A stretch of DNA of 64,000 bases from Bacteroidales bacterium (GCA_015061165.1 SUXC01000002.1:124001-188000), one strand, 5' to 3'; shown: positions 8,753 through 16,755, counted from the first letter of the stretch. The notes: generated from the sequence alone by a model not told the origin. Translations and numbers: made by a program.

Positions 8753-9223
8753 ATGAAAACAACAAAAATAATGAGCCTGCTACTGCTCCTCGTATTAGTC
8801 AGTGGCTGCAAAAGAGACAATTGGTTAGACTGGAAAATGCAAAACGAACTATGGTTGGCTAACAATGCCAAACAAGAGGGAGTTATCACTACCCCTACGG
8901 GCTTGCAATACAGGTGTATTGAAGCAGGTTGGGACAAATCTGCACGCCCAGACGATGCCAAAATAGTAACCATTGATTATACAGGTCAGCTAATCAACGA
9001 GTATGTATTCGACTCTGCCGACGAAGCTATCATGCAAGTCAGCTCCGTTGTGGCAGGTTTCGCCGAGGGACTCAAGAAGATGAACCAGTTTGGCGAGTAC
9101 GAGTTTTATATCCCTTACTATTTGGGATACGGACAAAATGGTACAGGCACTGAGGGTACAGAGAAATTTATTCCTCCCTACTCTACACTCATTTTCCGTG
9201 TCTATCTGCATAGTGTCAATTAA
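8753..9223 (+). CDS. FKBP-type peptidyl-prolyl isomerase lipoprotein
   Basis: This is a 156-residue predicted lipoprotein with lipobox VSGC (Cys at residue 19). An FKBP domain follows, recognisable from VTIDYTGQLINEYVFDSAD, the FAEGLKKMNQFGEYEFYIPYYLGYG stretch and the closing IPPYSTLIFRVYLHSV. FKBPs speed cis-trans isomerisation at proline and help folding of exported proteins. Some aromatic pocket residues seem altered (for example YYLGYG where YGxxG is usual), so activity is not certain. The stop overlaps the start of the next lipoprotein gene (TAATG), which suggests coupled expression. Confidence 0.88.
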   Translation: MKTTKIMSLLLLLVLVSGCKRDNWLDWKMQNELWLANNAKQEGVITTPTGLQYRCIEAGWDKSARPDDAKIVTIDYTGQLINEYVFDSADEAIMQVSSVVAGFAEGLKKMNQFGEYEFYIPYYLGYGQNGTGTEGTEKFIPPYSTLIFRVYLHSVN

Positions 9224-9678
9224 TGAAGCGATTGGTGATAGCCATTATATTGCTGCTTGCACTATCCTCTTGCGAGGATATCAATTGGCAGAGTTCCGTG
9301 CCTAACATGCCCGTGAACTATACCCTCTATATCACCAGAGAGCACCCACATTTTGTGGTAGAGAATGGTTATCAAACTATGACTATCACCAAAAAACAAT
9401 TTCAGGAGCAATACCTTGGTTATGCAGGATTACTCGTATGGGTAGGCATGGACAATGCTTACTATGCAGCAGACCTCTGTTGCCCATATTGCCTCAAACC
9501 CAACAAACCACTACAGGTGGACGGGCTATACGCTGTATGCCCAATCTGTGGCGAAGAGTATGACATCAGCTATGGCTTTTGCAATCCCACACAGGGAGTA
9601 ACCAAAGAACCGCTCAAACGCTATAACACTTCCTACCAAATCAAAGCTACAGGGGCTGAACTACATATCTTCAACTAA
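9223..9678 (+). CDS. Rieske-related lipoprotein with four-cysteine site
   Basis: This is a 151-residue predicted lipoprotein (MKRLVIAIILLLA then lipobox LSSC). The middle part has a CCPYC pair and a CPICGEEYDISYG pair about 25 residues apart, followed by the GFCNPTQGVTKEPLKRY loop. The layout matches the Rieske-like lipoproteins of Bacteroidales, but the histidines of a true [2Fe-2S] Rieske site (CxH and CxxH) are absent. The site therefore looks more like a zinc ribbon or an altered cluster site. The gene overlaps the FKBP gene by 1 bp. The function is unknown; a structural metal site is an inference. Confidence 0.75.
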   Translation: MKRLVIAIILLLALSSCEDINWQSSVPNMPVNYTLYITREHPHFVVENGYQTMTITKKQFQEQYLGYAGLLVWVGMDNAYYAADLCCPYCLKPNKPLQVDGLYAVCPICGEEYDISYGFCNPTQGVTKEPLKRYNTSYQIKATGAELHIFN

Positions 9679-9681
9679 ATT

Positions 9682-12381
9682 ATGCTCAGTATTTACAAAG
9701 CATCGGCAGGTAGCGGAAAAACGCACACACTCACACGAGAATACCTCGTGATGCTCTTTCGCGATTACCAAAAACGCCGCGACCAATTCATGCCGCATAG
9801 CCGCATATTGGCTGTTACCTTCACCAAGAAAGCAACAGCCGAGATGAAAGAGCGAATACTGAAAGCACTCTACACCCTTTCCACCACCCCCACCGAATCG
9901 CCCTTCTATGACGACCTTATCCACACATTCCACTTTGATACCCCTACCCTACAAACCCAAGCGCGACAACTACTCATAGCCATACTCAAAGACTACAACC
10001 ATTTCTCTGTATCCACTATTGATGGCTTCTTTCAGCAGGTGATACGCACCTTTGCATTAGACTTAGGACTCCCTACCACGTATGACATTGCCCTTGACGG
10101 CGATGAAGTAGTGCAACAAGCCGTGGACGACATCTTCCGCCGTATTCGCCTGCAACAAGAGGGCAATACGGATATTATGACATGGATTACCGATTTTGCG
10201 CAACACAATATGGACGAGAATGCCAATGGCAACCTCCACCGCAGCATTAGCGATTTCTCCAAACAACTCAACAAGGAGGAGGTCAAACGACATATCGGAC
10301 AACTACAATCCTTCTTCCAAGACAAAGATAATTTCAAGCATTATCAAGCACTACTCTCCAATATAATCACCACTACAAAGAAGAAGATCGCTGCTATTCA
10401 GCAGAAAGCCCTTCCTCTTATCGACTCATACGAGGGTATCAAACAAGATGCCGTGGCCATATTCCGCAAACCCGTTCAAGAGATATTGGACAAAGGACTC
10501 AACAAAACGTTCCTCAAAGTGCTTGAGCAACCCGAGGCTTTGTGCTTAAAGAGCAAGACAACCAAGGCGCAGCAAGCAGCTATCATCTCGCTATATGAAA
10601 CAAGCCTACGCCCACTCTATCAGGCTATGGCTGACATATTCGACACAGAGATTATTGATTACTATACTGCCACAGCCATATCACAATATCTATACACCAT
10701 CGGACTGCTGCAAGACGTGGCAGACCAAATAGATAAAACCAACCGACAAATAGGGCGCATACCTATCTCTGATGTTAATATGCTCATTCATGATGTCATT
10801 GACGGACAAGAAGCACCTTTCATCTACGAACGAATGGGACAATACTTGCACCACTTCATGATTGATGAGTTTCAAGACACCAGTTCTCTGCAATGGCAGA
10901 ACTTCTACCCACTCATCAGCGAAGCAGAAGGCAAAGGCTGTGATAACCTAATCGTGGGCGATGTCAAGCAGAGTATCTACCGATGGCGCAATTCCGATTG
11001 GAAACTACTCAATGGTGTGCATAGCGAATTTCCCAACGTACAGCAGCCACCCATGATAGACAACTGGCGTAGTGCCAAACTGCTCATACAGGAGAACGAA
11101 CAACTTATCAGCAACTATGCCCAGTGGGTAGCCAACTATTTCGAACGCGAAGGATGGGACAACGAATCACCCTTAGTACAAATGGCTATGTCTATCTACC
11201 ACCCCGATGCTATCCACCAAGAGGCACAAAAAGACTACCCAGGACTATTCCAACTACAGTTCTTCGATGCCAAAGCCGAAGACCTCATTCAGCAGACGCT
11301 GCAAGCAGTTGATACGCAGTTGCAAACCCTCAAACAAGAAGGTTGGCAGTGGAATAGTATCGCTCTATTAGTACGCCGAGGCGATGATGCCGAACTATTA
11401 GCCCGCTACCTCATCGAAAAAGGCTATCCCGTAGAATCTGCTGAGGGTATGCGTATCCAATCACATCCCGCAGTACAACTGCTCGTGGCACTCATGCAAC
11501 AGCATGTGCAACCCGACAACGAGGTAGTTCAGCATATCATACGCAATCTGCATGCGCCATTCACCCAAGAACAAACTACGGCTATCAATCAGGCATTTGC
11601 CCTACCACTCTACGAGGCCGTACAGCAACTCATCACTCTGCTGCAATTATCCAAGCAAGCAGGCGCACTACCTTATCTCACGGCATTCCAAGACCAAGTA
11701 TATCAATTCACCCAGAAACGTGTATCCGACCTCCCCGCCTTCCTCGAGTATTGGGAAAAGAAAGCACTCAAAGCCACTATCCCATCCTCACCTGTCATCA
11801 ATGCAATACGTATTCTGACCATTCATAGTTCCAAAGGATTGGAGTTCGACATTGTCATGTTGCCATTCCTCAATTGGGATATTCAGCGCACACACCAAGG
11901 CGAGATATTTTGGTGCTTACCACAAGTCTCTCCTTTCAACCAAATGCCACTCGTGGCGGTGCCACTATCTTCCAAACTGCTCAAAACACACTTCAAGAAA
12001 GAATACATCAACGAGATTATATCGCAATACATTGATAATCTCAACCTCACATACGTAGCCTTCACACGGCCTAAAATGCGCCTATATGCCTACGGACAGA
12101 TGTACACCACGACCAAGGACAACAAACCACAAATCAGCAAAATCAGCCATCTACTCTCCTACCTATACGACCAAGTAATCGCAGAAAACTCCTTACTCTG
12201 CAACGAGGATAACATATACACCTATACCCAAGCCGATGATGACCAAACACGCAAGCCATCCGACCCGAAAAGAATAATACCCGTCAGGCACAATACATAT
12301 CTTCACCCATCGGCAATCGCCTCATGCTGCGTAGCCGAGCAGAAGATGACTTTGCTCAGGACACACCTCTTGAGACCATAG
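9682..12381 (+). CDS. AddA/RecB-like UvrD-family helicase, 5' part of a frameshifted gene
   Basis: This is an 899-residue superfamily 1 helicase. Motifs seen in order are Walker A ASAGSGKT (residues 8-15), TFTKKATAEMKER, Walker B MIDEFQDTSSLQW (D395, E396), VGDVKQSIYRWRN (from about 425), LTIHSSKGLEFDIVMLP (from about 713) and VAFTRPKMRLY. These are the motifs of AddA/RecB enzymes that unwind broken DNA ends for recombination repair. The frame ends with an out-of-character tail after about residue 862. The expected family continuation QAQYISSPIGNRLMLR and the nuclease domain lie in the -1 frame, from about 12270 to 12806. The whole gene would encode about 1041 residues. Conserved motifs favour a recent single-base loss or a sequencing error over old decay. 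Confidence 0.88.
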   Translation: MLSIYKASAGSGKTHTLTREYLVMLFRDYQKRRDQFMPHSRILAVTFTKKATAEMKERILKALYTLSTTPTESPFYDDLIHTFHFDTPTLQTQARQLLIAILKDYNHFSVSTIDGFFQQVIRTFALDLGLPTTYDIALDGDEVVQQAVDDIFRRIRLQQEGNTDIMTWITDFAQHNMDENANGNLHRSISDFSKQLNKEEVKRHIGQLQSFFQDKDNFKHYQALLSNIITTTKKKIAAIQQKALPLIDSYEGIKQDAVAIFRKPVQEILDKGLNKTFLKVLEQPEALCLKSKTTKAQQAAIISLYETSLRPLYQAMADIFDTEIIDYYTATAISQYLYTIGLLQDVADQIDKTNRQIGRIPISDVNMLIHDVIDGQEAPFIYERMGQYLHHFMIDEFQDTSSLQWQNFYPLISEAEGKGCDNLIVGDVKQSIYRWRNSDWKLLNGVHSEFPNVQQPPMIDNWRSAKLLIQENEQLISNYAQWVANYFEREGWDNESPLVQMAMSIYHPDAIHQEAQKDYPGLFQLQFFDAKAEDLIQQTLQAVDTQLQTLKQEGWQWNSIALLVRRGDDAELLARYLIEKGYPVESAEGMRIQSHPAVQLLVALMQQHVQPDNEVVQHIIRNLHAPFTQEQTTAINQAFALPLYEAVQQLITLLQLSKQAGALPYLTAFQDQVYQFTQKRVSDLPAFLEYWEKKALKATIPSSPVINAIRILTIHSSKGLEFDIVMLPFLNWDIQRTHQGEIFWCLPQVSPFNQMPLVAVPLSSKLLKTHFKKEYINEIISQYIDNLNLTYVAFTRPKMRLYAYGQMYTTTKDNKPQISKISHLLSYLYDQVIAENSLLCNEDNIYTYTQADDDQTRKPSDPKRIIPVRHNTYLHPSAIASCCVAEQKMTLLRTHLLRP
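12268..12271 (+). other. Probable frameshift site in the helicase-nuclease gene
   Basis: A run of four A (CCCGAAAAG) lies exactly where the helicase frame stops making sense. One extra A would give the codons for DPKKNNTRQAQYISSPIGNR and join the helicase to its nuclease domain in one frame. The tRNA re-pairing needed for a programmed -1 shift here (AAA to GAA) is poor, so a base deletion is the simpler reading. Confidence 0.7.
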
Positions 12382-12806
12382 ATTTGGGTATTCTGATGCA
12401 CGAGTGGTTAGCACAAATCAACACATGGCAGGATGCACAACCTGCTATTGAGCGCATGGTAGCCGAAGGGCGAATCACACGCGCTCAACAAAACACCATG
12501 CAACAGCAACTGCAAGCCCTACAACAACTCTTGCAGCGCGAGGGGAAAGAACATTGGTTCATTGCTCCTAACATCGTGCGCAACGAAGTGGACATTCTCA
12601 CCACTACGGGCAAAACGCAACGCCCCGACCGTGTCATGATTGATGGAACCACAGCCACCGTCATTGACTATAAGTTCGGACAAGAACACCCCGCTACCTA
12701 TCAAGAGCAATTACGCAACTACATCCTACTGCTCCAGCAAATGGGTTATACCGTAGAAGCATACCTCGTATATGTCGCACAACAAAAAATAGAACAAATC
12801 AAATAA
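12324..12806 (+). CDS. RecB-type nuclease domain, 3' part of the frameshifted helicase gene
   Basis: This is the C-terminal part of the AddA/RecB-like protein, in a different frame from the helicase. The open frame can be read from about 12270; the first ATG is at 12324 and gives 160 residues. It contains the PD-(D/E)XK nuclease pattern: NEVDIL, then RPDRVMID, then TVIDYKFG, where the Asp and the Lys of DYK are catalytic in RecB. By itself it would be a nuclease without helicase. It makes sense only as the end of the gene that begins at 9682, and would not be expected to function if translated separately. Confidence 0.8.
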   Translation: MLRSRAEDDFAQDTPLETIDLGILMHEWLAQINTWQDAQPAIERMVAEGRITRAQQNTMQQQLQALQQLLQREGKEHWFIAPNIVRNEVDILTTTGKTQRPDRVMIDGTTATVIDYKFGQEHPATYQEQLRNYILLLQQMGYTVEAYLVYVAQQKIEQIK

Positions 12807-12810
12807 ACGA

Positions 12811-13320
12811 ATGATAACCAACGAGCAAGTCATATCTATTGGCAAAATCACTCGCACACACGGCAAGCGTGGCGAGATACAATGCCTTACGAGCAACGAG
12901 TATTGGGATAATGCAGATGCTACATTCCTCATCCTCAGCATTGATAATATCCTTGTACCCTTCCGTGTACTTGATTGGCGAGGCAAGGGTAGCGATTCTC
13001 TTATCTTCCAACTCGACCATATCACTGATGAGCAAGCAGCCCAACCACTCATTGGTTGCTCTGCCTATATGCTCCTATCCGATATGAACGAAGAAGACGA
13101 AGTCATGCCCACATGGCAAAGCCTTTTAGGCTATCGTGTCATAGATACCGACCAAGGCGAACTCGGAACAATCACCCACGTAGATGAAACAACAATCAAT
13201 ACCCTCATCACTCTCAACAACAACCAATTGATTCCACTACATGAGGACTTTATCATCCATATCGAACCTGACAAACAACTAATTACTATTTGTTTACCAT
13301 TCATATTCACAAAAGAATAA
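12811..13320 (+). CDS. rimM: Ribosome maturation factor RimM
   Basis: This is a 169-residue protein with the RimM N-terminal domain (ISIGKITRTHGKRGEIQCL, residues 8-26) and a C-terminal PRC-barrel (LLGYRVIDTDQGELGTITHVDE, and LIPLHEDFIIHIEPDKQLI). RimM assists maturation of the head of the 30S subunit. The usual neighbours trmD and rplS are absent. Here it lies 4 bp after the nuclease frame and 3 bp before a SpoU methyltransferase gene, so it probably shares their transcript. The length and motifs are ordinary. Confidence 0.93.
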   Translation: MITNEQVISIGKITRTHGKRGEIQCLTSNEYWDNADATFLILSIDNILVPFRVLDWRGKGSDSLIFQLDHITDEQAAQPLIGCSAYMLLSDMNEEDEVMPTWQSLLGYRVIDTDQGELGTITHVDETTINTLITLNNNQLIPLHEDFIIHIEPDKQLITICLPFIFTKE

Positions 13321-13323
13321 ATC

Positions 13324-13851
13324 ATGCAGAAGACTACCATACAAGAGATGAACCGCCTCACCCCAGAGGCTTTTCACGAAGCACAGAAGGTGCCACTCAT
13401 TGTGGTACTTGATAATGTCCGCAGCCAGCACAATATAGGTGCAGTCTTCCGCACTGCTGATGCTTTCTGCCTACAAGGTGTATGGCTATGCGGTATATGC
13501 TGCTGCCCTCCCAACAATGAGATTCACAAGACGGCTCTCGGTGCCGAACTCACTGTCGATTGGCGATATTTCGAACAGACCATTGATGCAGTCAAAGCCC
13601 TACAAGCTGACGGTTACACCGTTTATGCTATTGAGCAAGCACACGGAGCAACCATGCTCAGTGACCTGCAACTACCTCAGCACCAAAAGACGGCCATTAT
13701 TATGGGGCACGAGGTCTTTGGTGTACAACAGGAGCTAGTCGATGCCGCCAATGGTTGCATCGAGATTCCACAGTATGGCACCAAACACTCGCTCAATGTC
13801 AGTGTTACAGCAGGCATCGTAATGTATGAACTCAGCAATATGCTCCGCTAA
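13324..13851 (+). CDS. SpoU/TrmH family RNA 2'-O-methyltransferase
   Basis: This is a 175-residue SPOUT-fold methyltransferase. Motif 1 is VVLDNVRSQHNIGAVFRTAD (residues about 25-44), motif 2 is IIMGHEVFGVQQELVDAA, and motif 3 is IEIPQYGTKHSLNVSVTAGI near the C-terminus. Such enzymes methylate the ribose of tRNA or rRNA with S-adenosylmethionine, using a trefoil-knot fold. The substrate RNA cannot be told from sequence. The gene follows rimM by 3 bp, consistent with a small RNA-maturation operon. No substrate-binding extension is present. Confidence 0.92.
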   Translation: MQKTTIQEMNRLTPEAFHEAQKVPLIVVLDNVRSQHNIGAVFRTADAFCLQGVWLCGICCCPPNNEIHKTALGAELTVDWRYFEQTIDAVKALQADGYTVYAIEQAHGATMLSDLQLPQHQKTAIIMGHEVFGVQQELVDAANGCIEIPQYGTKHSLNVSVTAGIVMYELSNMLR

Positions 13852-13854
13852 ATA

Positions 13855-13917
13855 GTACAATATAAATCGTAAATAGTAAATTGTCCAATCCTAAATAGTA
13901 AATTGTCCAATCGTAAA
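13855..13917. repeat. TAAATAGTAAATTGTCCAAT word repeat at the 5' end of the U32 gene
   Basis: Two near-identical copies of TAAATAGTAAATTGTCCAAT(C) lie in tandem. The TTG at 13903 used as start of the following gene belongs to the second copy. A related tract is at 15478-15510, at the other end of the gene, in the same direction. A looser relative is near 1350-1372. Confidence 0.75.
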
Positions 13918-15486
13918 TTAACATTACTGGCTCCAGCCCGCAATCTGGAAGTAGGTATAGCAGCCATTCAGGCGGGTGCCGACGCGGTGTATATTGGTGC
14001 ACCAGAGTTCGGCGCACGCCAAGCAGCAAGCAATTCATTAGAGGATATTGCCCAATTGGTCAAATATGCACATCGCTTTGGTGTGCAAGTATTGGTTACG
14101 CTCAACACCCTGCTCCACGACAACGAGTACCCTCGCGCTTGCGCGCTCGCGCACGAACTATATAATATAGGAGTAGATGCACTCATCATTCAGGACCTAC
14201 ATTTATTAGACTACGACCTTCCTCCTATTCGCTTGCACGCTTCTACTCAATGCGACAACCGCACCCCCGAACAGGTACTTCGCTTGCAGCAACTCGGGTT
14301 CCGTCGCGCCGTACTCGCCCGCGAACTCTCTATTGAACAAATCAAAGAAATCAACAACGCTATACAATCCCACACCACCCTACACCATCCTACACCACCC
14401 CACACAACCCTACACCGCGACAAAGTTGCCCCCATCGAACTCGAAGCCTTTGTCCACGGCGCACTCTGCGTGAGTTATAGTGGTCGTTGCTACCTATCCG
14501 AAGTACTAATGAATCGGAGTGCCAATCGTGGCTGCTGTGCACAACCCTGCCGCCAACGCTATGACCTATTGGACAAAGATGGCAACGAGATTATAGATGA
14601 CAACGGACAACCTATTCACCAACGTTACCTACTATCACTGCAAGACATGGACCGCAGTCTCTATCTTGCCGAAATGATAGAGGCAGGCATAACCACCTTC
14701 AAGATTGAAGGACGGCTCAAAGACCGCGATTATGTGACCAACATTGTCGCATACTACCGACAATTGCTTGACCAATTGATAGACAGCAATCCCACCTTGC
14801 AACACGCATCCACTCGCTCTGTCTATCAATACGATTTTACCCCTACCCCCGCCAAGACCTTCCACCGCGGACAGACCGACTATTTCCTTCACGGTCGAAC
14901 ACCCAACATGGCGAATTGGCAAACACCTAAATCCACTGGCGAGAAGATTGGCAAAGTCATAGCCATTAAGCATAATGCTATTTGCGTACAACTACTTCCT
15001 ACCATCACCTTGCGCAATGGAGATGGCATCTGCTACGAAGACAAAGGCTTTGCCATTAATAGAATAGAAGGCGACTGGATTTATCCCTCTACCCCCCTAC
15101 ACCATACTACACCATACTACACAACCCTACACGACATTAAGGTCGGTGCTACGCTATATCGCAATATGGATAACGAGTTCCAGCGTTCATTGAAGACGGA
15201 GCGTCGTATTCCTGTAGATATCCGCTTTGAAACAATAGCAGGCGGTTACCGCCTAACTATCGGAGATAATGATGCTATCTTTGAGGCAGAGCACCAAATA
15301 GCCAGCAATCCCACACGCGCGCTACAAACTATCCAGCAGCAACTTAGCAAACTCGGCGACACCGATTTTATAGCCAACAGCATTACTATCATAGCAAACG
15401 GCGAAACGTGCACGACCGAGTTCCCCTATTTCATACCTATCAGTCAAATCAACCAATGGCGCAGAGACATAATAAATGGTAAATAG
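13903..15486 (+). CDS. Peptidase U32 family protein with in-frame repeat insertions
   Basis: This is a 527-residue U32-family protein, related to the enzymes needed for prephenate-dependent tRNA wobble-uridine hydroxylation (TrhP) and to rRNA hydroxylation (RlhA). Diagnostic segments are LLAPARNLEVGIAAI, GADAVYIGAPEFGAR and EAFVHGALCVSYSGRCYLSE, followed by NRGCCAQPCRQRYDLLD with the conserved cysteines, and KIEGRLKDRDYV. No ATG fits the expected N-terminus, so TTG at 13903 is the likely start. Two low-complexity insertions occur, at residues about 155-171 (HTTLHHPTPPHTTLHR) and about 396-410 (TPLHHTTPYYTTLHD), in the same word family as the intergenic tract at 38441. The usual C-terminal cysteine domain is missing and appears as a separate frame at 15512. 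Confidence 0.87.
   Translation: MSNRKLTLLAPARNLEVGIAAIQAGADAVYIGAPEFGARQAASNSLEDIAQLVKYAHRFGVQVLVTLNTLLHDNEYPRACALAHELYNIGVDALIIQDLHLLDYDLPPIRLHASTQCDNRTPEQVLRLQQLGFRRAVLARELSIEQIKEINNAIQSHTTLHHPTPPHTTLHRDKVAPIELEAFVHGALCVSYSGRCYLSEVLMNRSANRGCCAQPCRQRYDLLDKDGNEIIDDNGQPIHQRYLLSLQDMDRSLYLAEMIEAGITTFKIEGRLKDRDYVTNIVAYYRQLLDQLIDSNPTLQHASTRSVYQYDFTPTPAKTFHRGQTDYFLHGRTPNMANWQTPKSTGEKIGKVIAIKHNAICVQLLPTITLRNGDGICYEDKGFAINRIEGDWIYPSTPLHHTTPYYTTLHDIKVGATLYRNMDNEFQRSLKTERRIPVDIRFETIAGGYRLTIGDNDAIFEAEHQIASNPTRALQTIQQQLSKLGDTDFIANSITIIANGETCTTEFPYFIPISQINQWRRDIINGK
14368..14416. repeat. CCCTACACCA word repeat inside the U32 gene, copy 1
   Basis: About 49 bp of the words CACCACCCTACACCATCC and CACACAACCC lie in frame between the segments encoding EINNAIQS and IELEAFVHGAL. 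Relatives of the family are normally continuous there apart from a few residues. Confidence 0.8.
15091..15132. repeat. CCCTACACCA word repeat inside the U32 gene, copy 2
   Basis: About 42 bp of CTACACCATACTACACCATA and CTACACAACCCTACAC lie in frame in the C-terminal half of the gene. The words match the copy at 14368 and the intergenic tract at 38441-38493. Confidence 0.8.
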
Positions 15487-15510
15487 TAAATTGTCAAATA
15501 GTAAATCCCT
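15478..15510. repeat. AAATAGTAAATTGTC word repeat at the 3' end of the U32 gene
   Basis: The words GGTAAATAGTAAATTGTC and AAATAGTAAATCCC span the U32 stop codon (TAG, provided by the repeat itself). They separate the gene from the frame encoding its C-terminal domain. Confidence 0.75.
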
Positions 15511-15511
15511 C

Positions 15512-15670
15512 ATGACTTGTAAGTATTGCATACTCTACGAGTTAGGGCATTGTCGTAAAACCAACCCTATGGCCAACGAACCCCGCTATCTTCGTTTGCA
15601 GAATGGCACTATCCTCTCCTTAGAGTTCGACTGCAAGAACTGCGAAATGCGTATCTATAAACAACACTGA
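15512..15670 (+). CDS. Detached C-terminal cysteine domain of the U32 protein
   Basis: This is a 52-residue frame starting MTCKYCILYELGHC and ending FDCKNCEMRIYKQH. The pattern (C..C, LG.C, LEFDCKNCEM) is the C-terminal domain of Bacteroidales U32-family proteins, which there is continuous with the main domain. Here it follows the U32 stop by 25 bp in another frame, with the repeat tract 15478-15510 between them. It may be translated as its own small protein from ATG 15512 or be a non-functional remnant. The conserved cysteines and the high similarity to the expected domain suggest it is still under selection or only recently separated. It is too good a match to be chance. Confidence 0.7.
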   Translation: MTCKYCILYELGHCRKTNPMANEPRYLRLQNGTILSLEFDCKNCEMRIYKQH

Positions 15671-15692
15671 ACGATACTCAACAATGCTAAAC

Positions 15693-15706
15693 AGCTCGCT
15701 TGCGAG
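15693..15706. repeat. Small perfect hairpin upstream of the WYL gene
   Basis: GCTCGC-TT-GCGAGC is a perfect inverted repeat, followed by AATGAACAACAC. It has the same stem bases as the larger hairpins at 29903 and 30312 and is placed in the leader of the WYL gene. Confidence 0.5.
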
Positions 15707-15725
15707 CAATGAACAACACAATATT

Positions 15726-16628
15726 ATGGCAGCACATCAAGTTAACGTGTACTTTTGGTTAATAGACACGATCGCCTCTGGTCGTCTTACCCGTGACGAC
15801 ATCAACCGCCGTTGGGCTAACTGTCGCTACAACGATAATCACGAATCAATATTCCCAGAGCGCAAGTTCCATCGCTACAAAGACGAGATTCAGGAGATTT
15901 TTGATGTAGAGATTCGTTGCAACAGAAGCCAAAACTACTACTACATTGACAACAAAGACGACATCTCAGGCGGTTTCACCCGCAAGTGGCTGCTCAATGC
16001 TATGGCAGTCCACTCCATGATGGATCAAGCACAAGATATGAACGAGTGTATTCTCTACGAGGATATTCCAGAAGGCACCCAATACCTCAGTTTGATTGTA
16101 GATGCCATCAAACAACGCCACCAACTACGTTTCACCTACTATAGTTTCAATAGCCAAGAACAATACGAGCTCACACTCGCGCCCTACTGCCTCAAAGTAT
16201 TCAAACAACGTTGGTATGTGGCAGGTTGCCCATCTACCCACCCTACCGAGAAACGTATCTACGCTCTTGACCGCGTAAAGGAGATGCGACCAACAGACCT
16301 ACCATTTGAGTACCCAAAAGACTTCAACGCCAAAGAGTTCTTCGCTCCATATTACGGTGTCTTCCGTGACCAAAAACCAACCAAAGTCGTTATAGAAGCC
16401 ACGCAAAAATCAGCTAAGTTCCTACGCCTATTACCTTTACATGCCTCACAGAAAGAGATATGTCAGGTTCAAGAGAACACTATCTTCGAGTACCACATTG
16501 CTCCTACCTTTGACTTCATCCAAGAATTACGCACACACGGCACCGATATTCGCGTGAGAGAACCCGAAGAACTGGTAGCCTTTTTCAGAGATGAGGCTAA
16601 AAAGGCATACGAGATGTATTGCGAGTAA
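15726..16628 (+). CDS. WYL-domain transcriptional regulator
   Basis: This is a 300-residue protein with an N-terminal winged-helix-like DNA-binding part (FWLIDTIASGRLTRDDINRRW) and a WYL domain from about residue 125. In the WYL domain, LAPYCLKVFKQRWYVAGC and RIYALDRVKEM are the ligand-binding core, and a C-terminal WCX extension follows. WYL regulators sense small ligands or nucleic acids and often control defence or DNA-damage genes. ATG 15726 (MAAHQVNVYFWLID) is preferred over ATG 15684, whose extra 14 codons are mostly the small hairpin at 15693-15706. No defence genes lie next to it. A hairpin terminator follows about 130 bp downstream. Confidence 0.88.
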   Translation: MAAHQVNVYFWLIDTIASGRLTRDDINRRWANCRYNDNHESIFPERKFHRYKDEIQEIFDVEIRCNRSQNYYYIDNKDDISGGFTRKWLLNAMAVHSMMDQAQDMNECILYEDIPEGTQYLSLIVDAIKQRHQLRFTYYSFNSQEQYELTLAPYCLKVFKQRWYVAGCPSTHPTEKRIYALDRVKEMRPTDLPFEYPKDFNAKEFFAPYYGVFRDQKPTKVVIEATQKSAKFLRLLPLHASQKEICQVQENTIFEYHIAPTFDFIQELRTHGTDIRVREPEELVAFFRDEAKKAYEMYCE

Positions 16629-16663
16629 ACAGGTCAGTTAAACAACCACTGCAACTATATTCT

Positions 16664-16697
16664 ACAAACCCGTCAAGAACCCGTCAAGAACCCGTAA
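16664..16697. repeat. Three copies of CAAGAACCCGT downstream of the WYL gene
   Basis: Three tandem copies of an 11-bp word (AAACCCGT, CAAGAACCCGT, CAAGAACCCGT) precede the terminator. The word was not seen elsewhere in the window. Confidence 0.55.
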
Positions 16698-16755
16698 CTG
16701 ATCAGGAACGTAGGGGGAAATAGATAGAAAAAGAATAGAAAATAAACGATTACTT

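Noticed and set aside
12262..12275. Programmed -1 frameshift in the helicase gene
   Set aside because: The codons CCG AAA AGA do not allow good re-pairing in the -1 frame, and there is no typical slippery heptamer; a lost A is simpler.
15684..15725. Upstream ATG at 15684 as start of the WYL gene
   Set aside because: The extra codons are mostly the hairpin GCTCGC-TT-GCGAGC and low-complexity sequence; ATG 15726 gives the family N-terminus.
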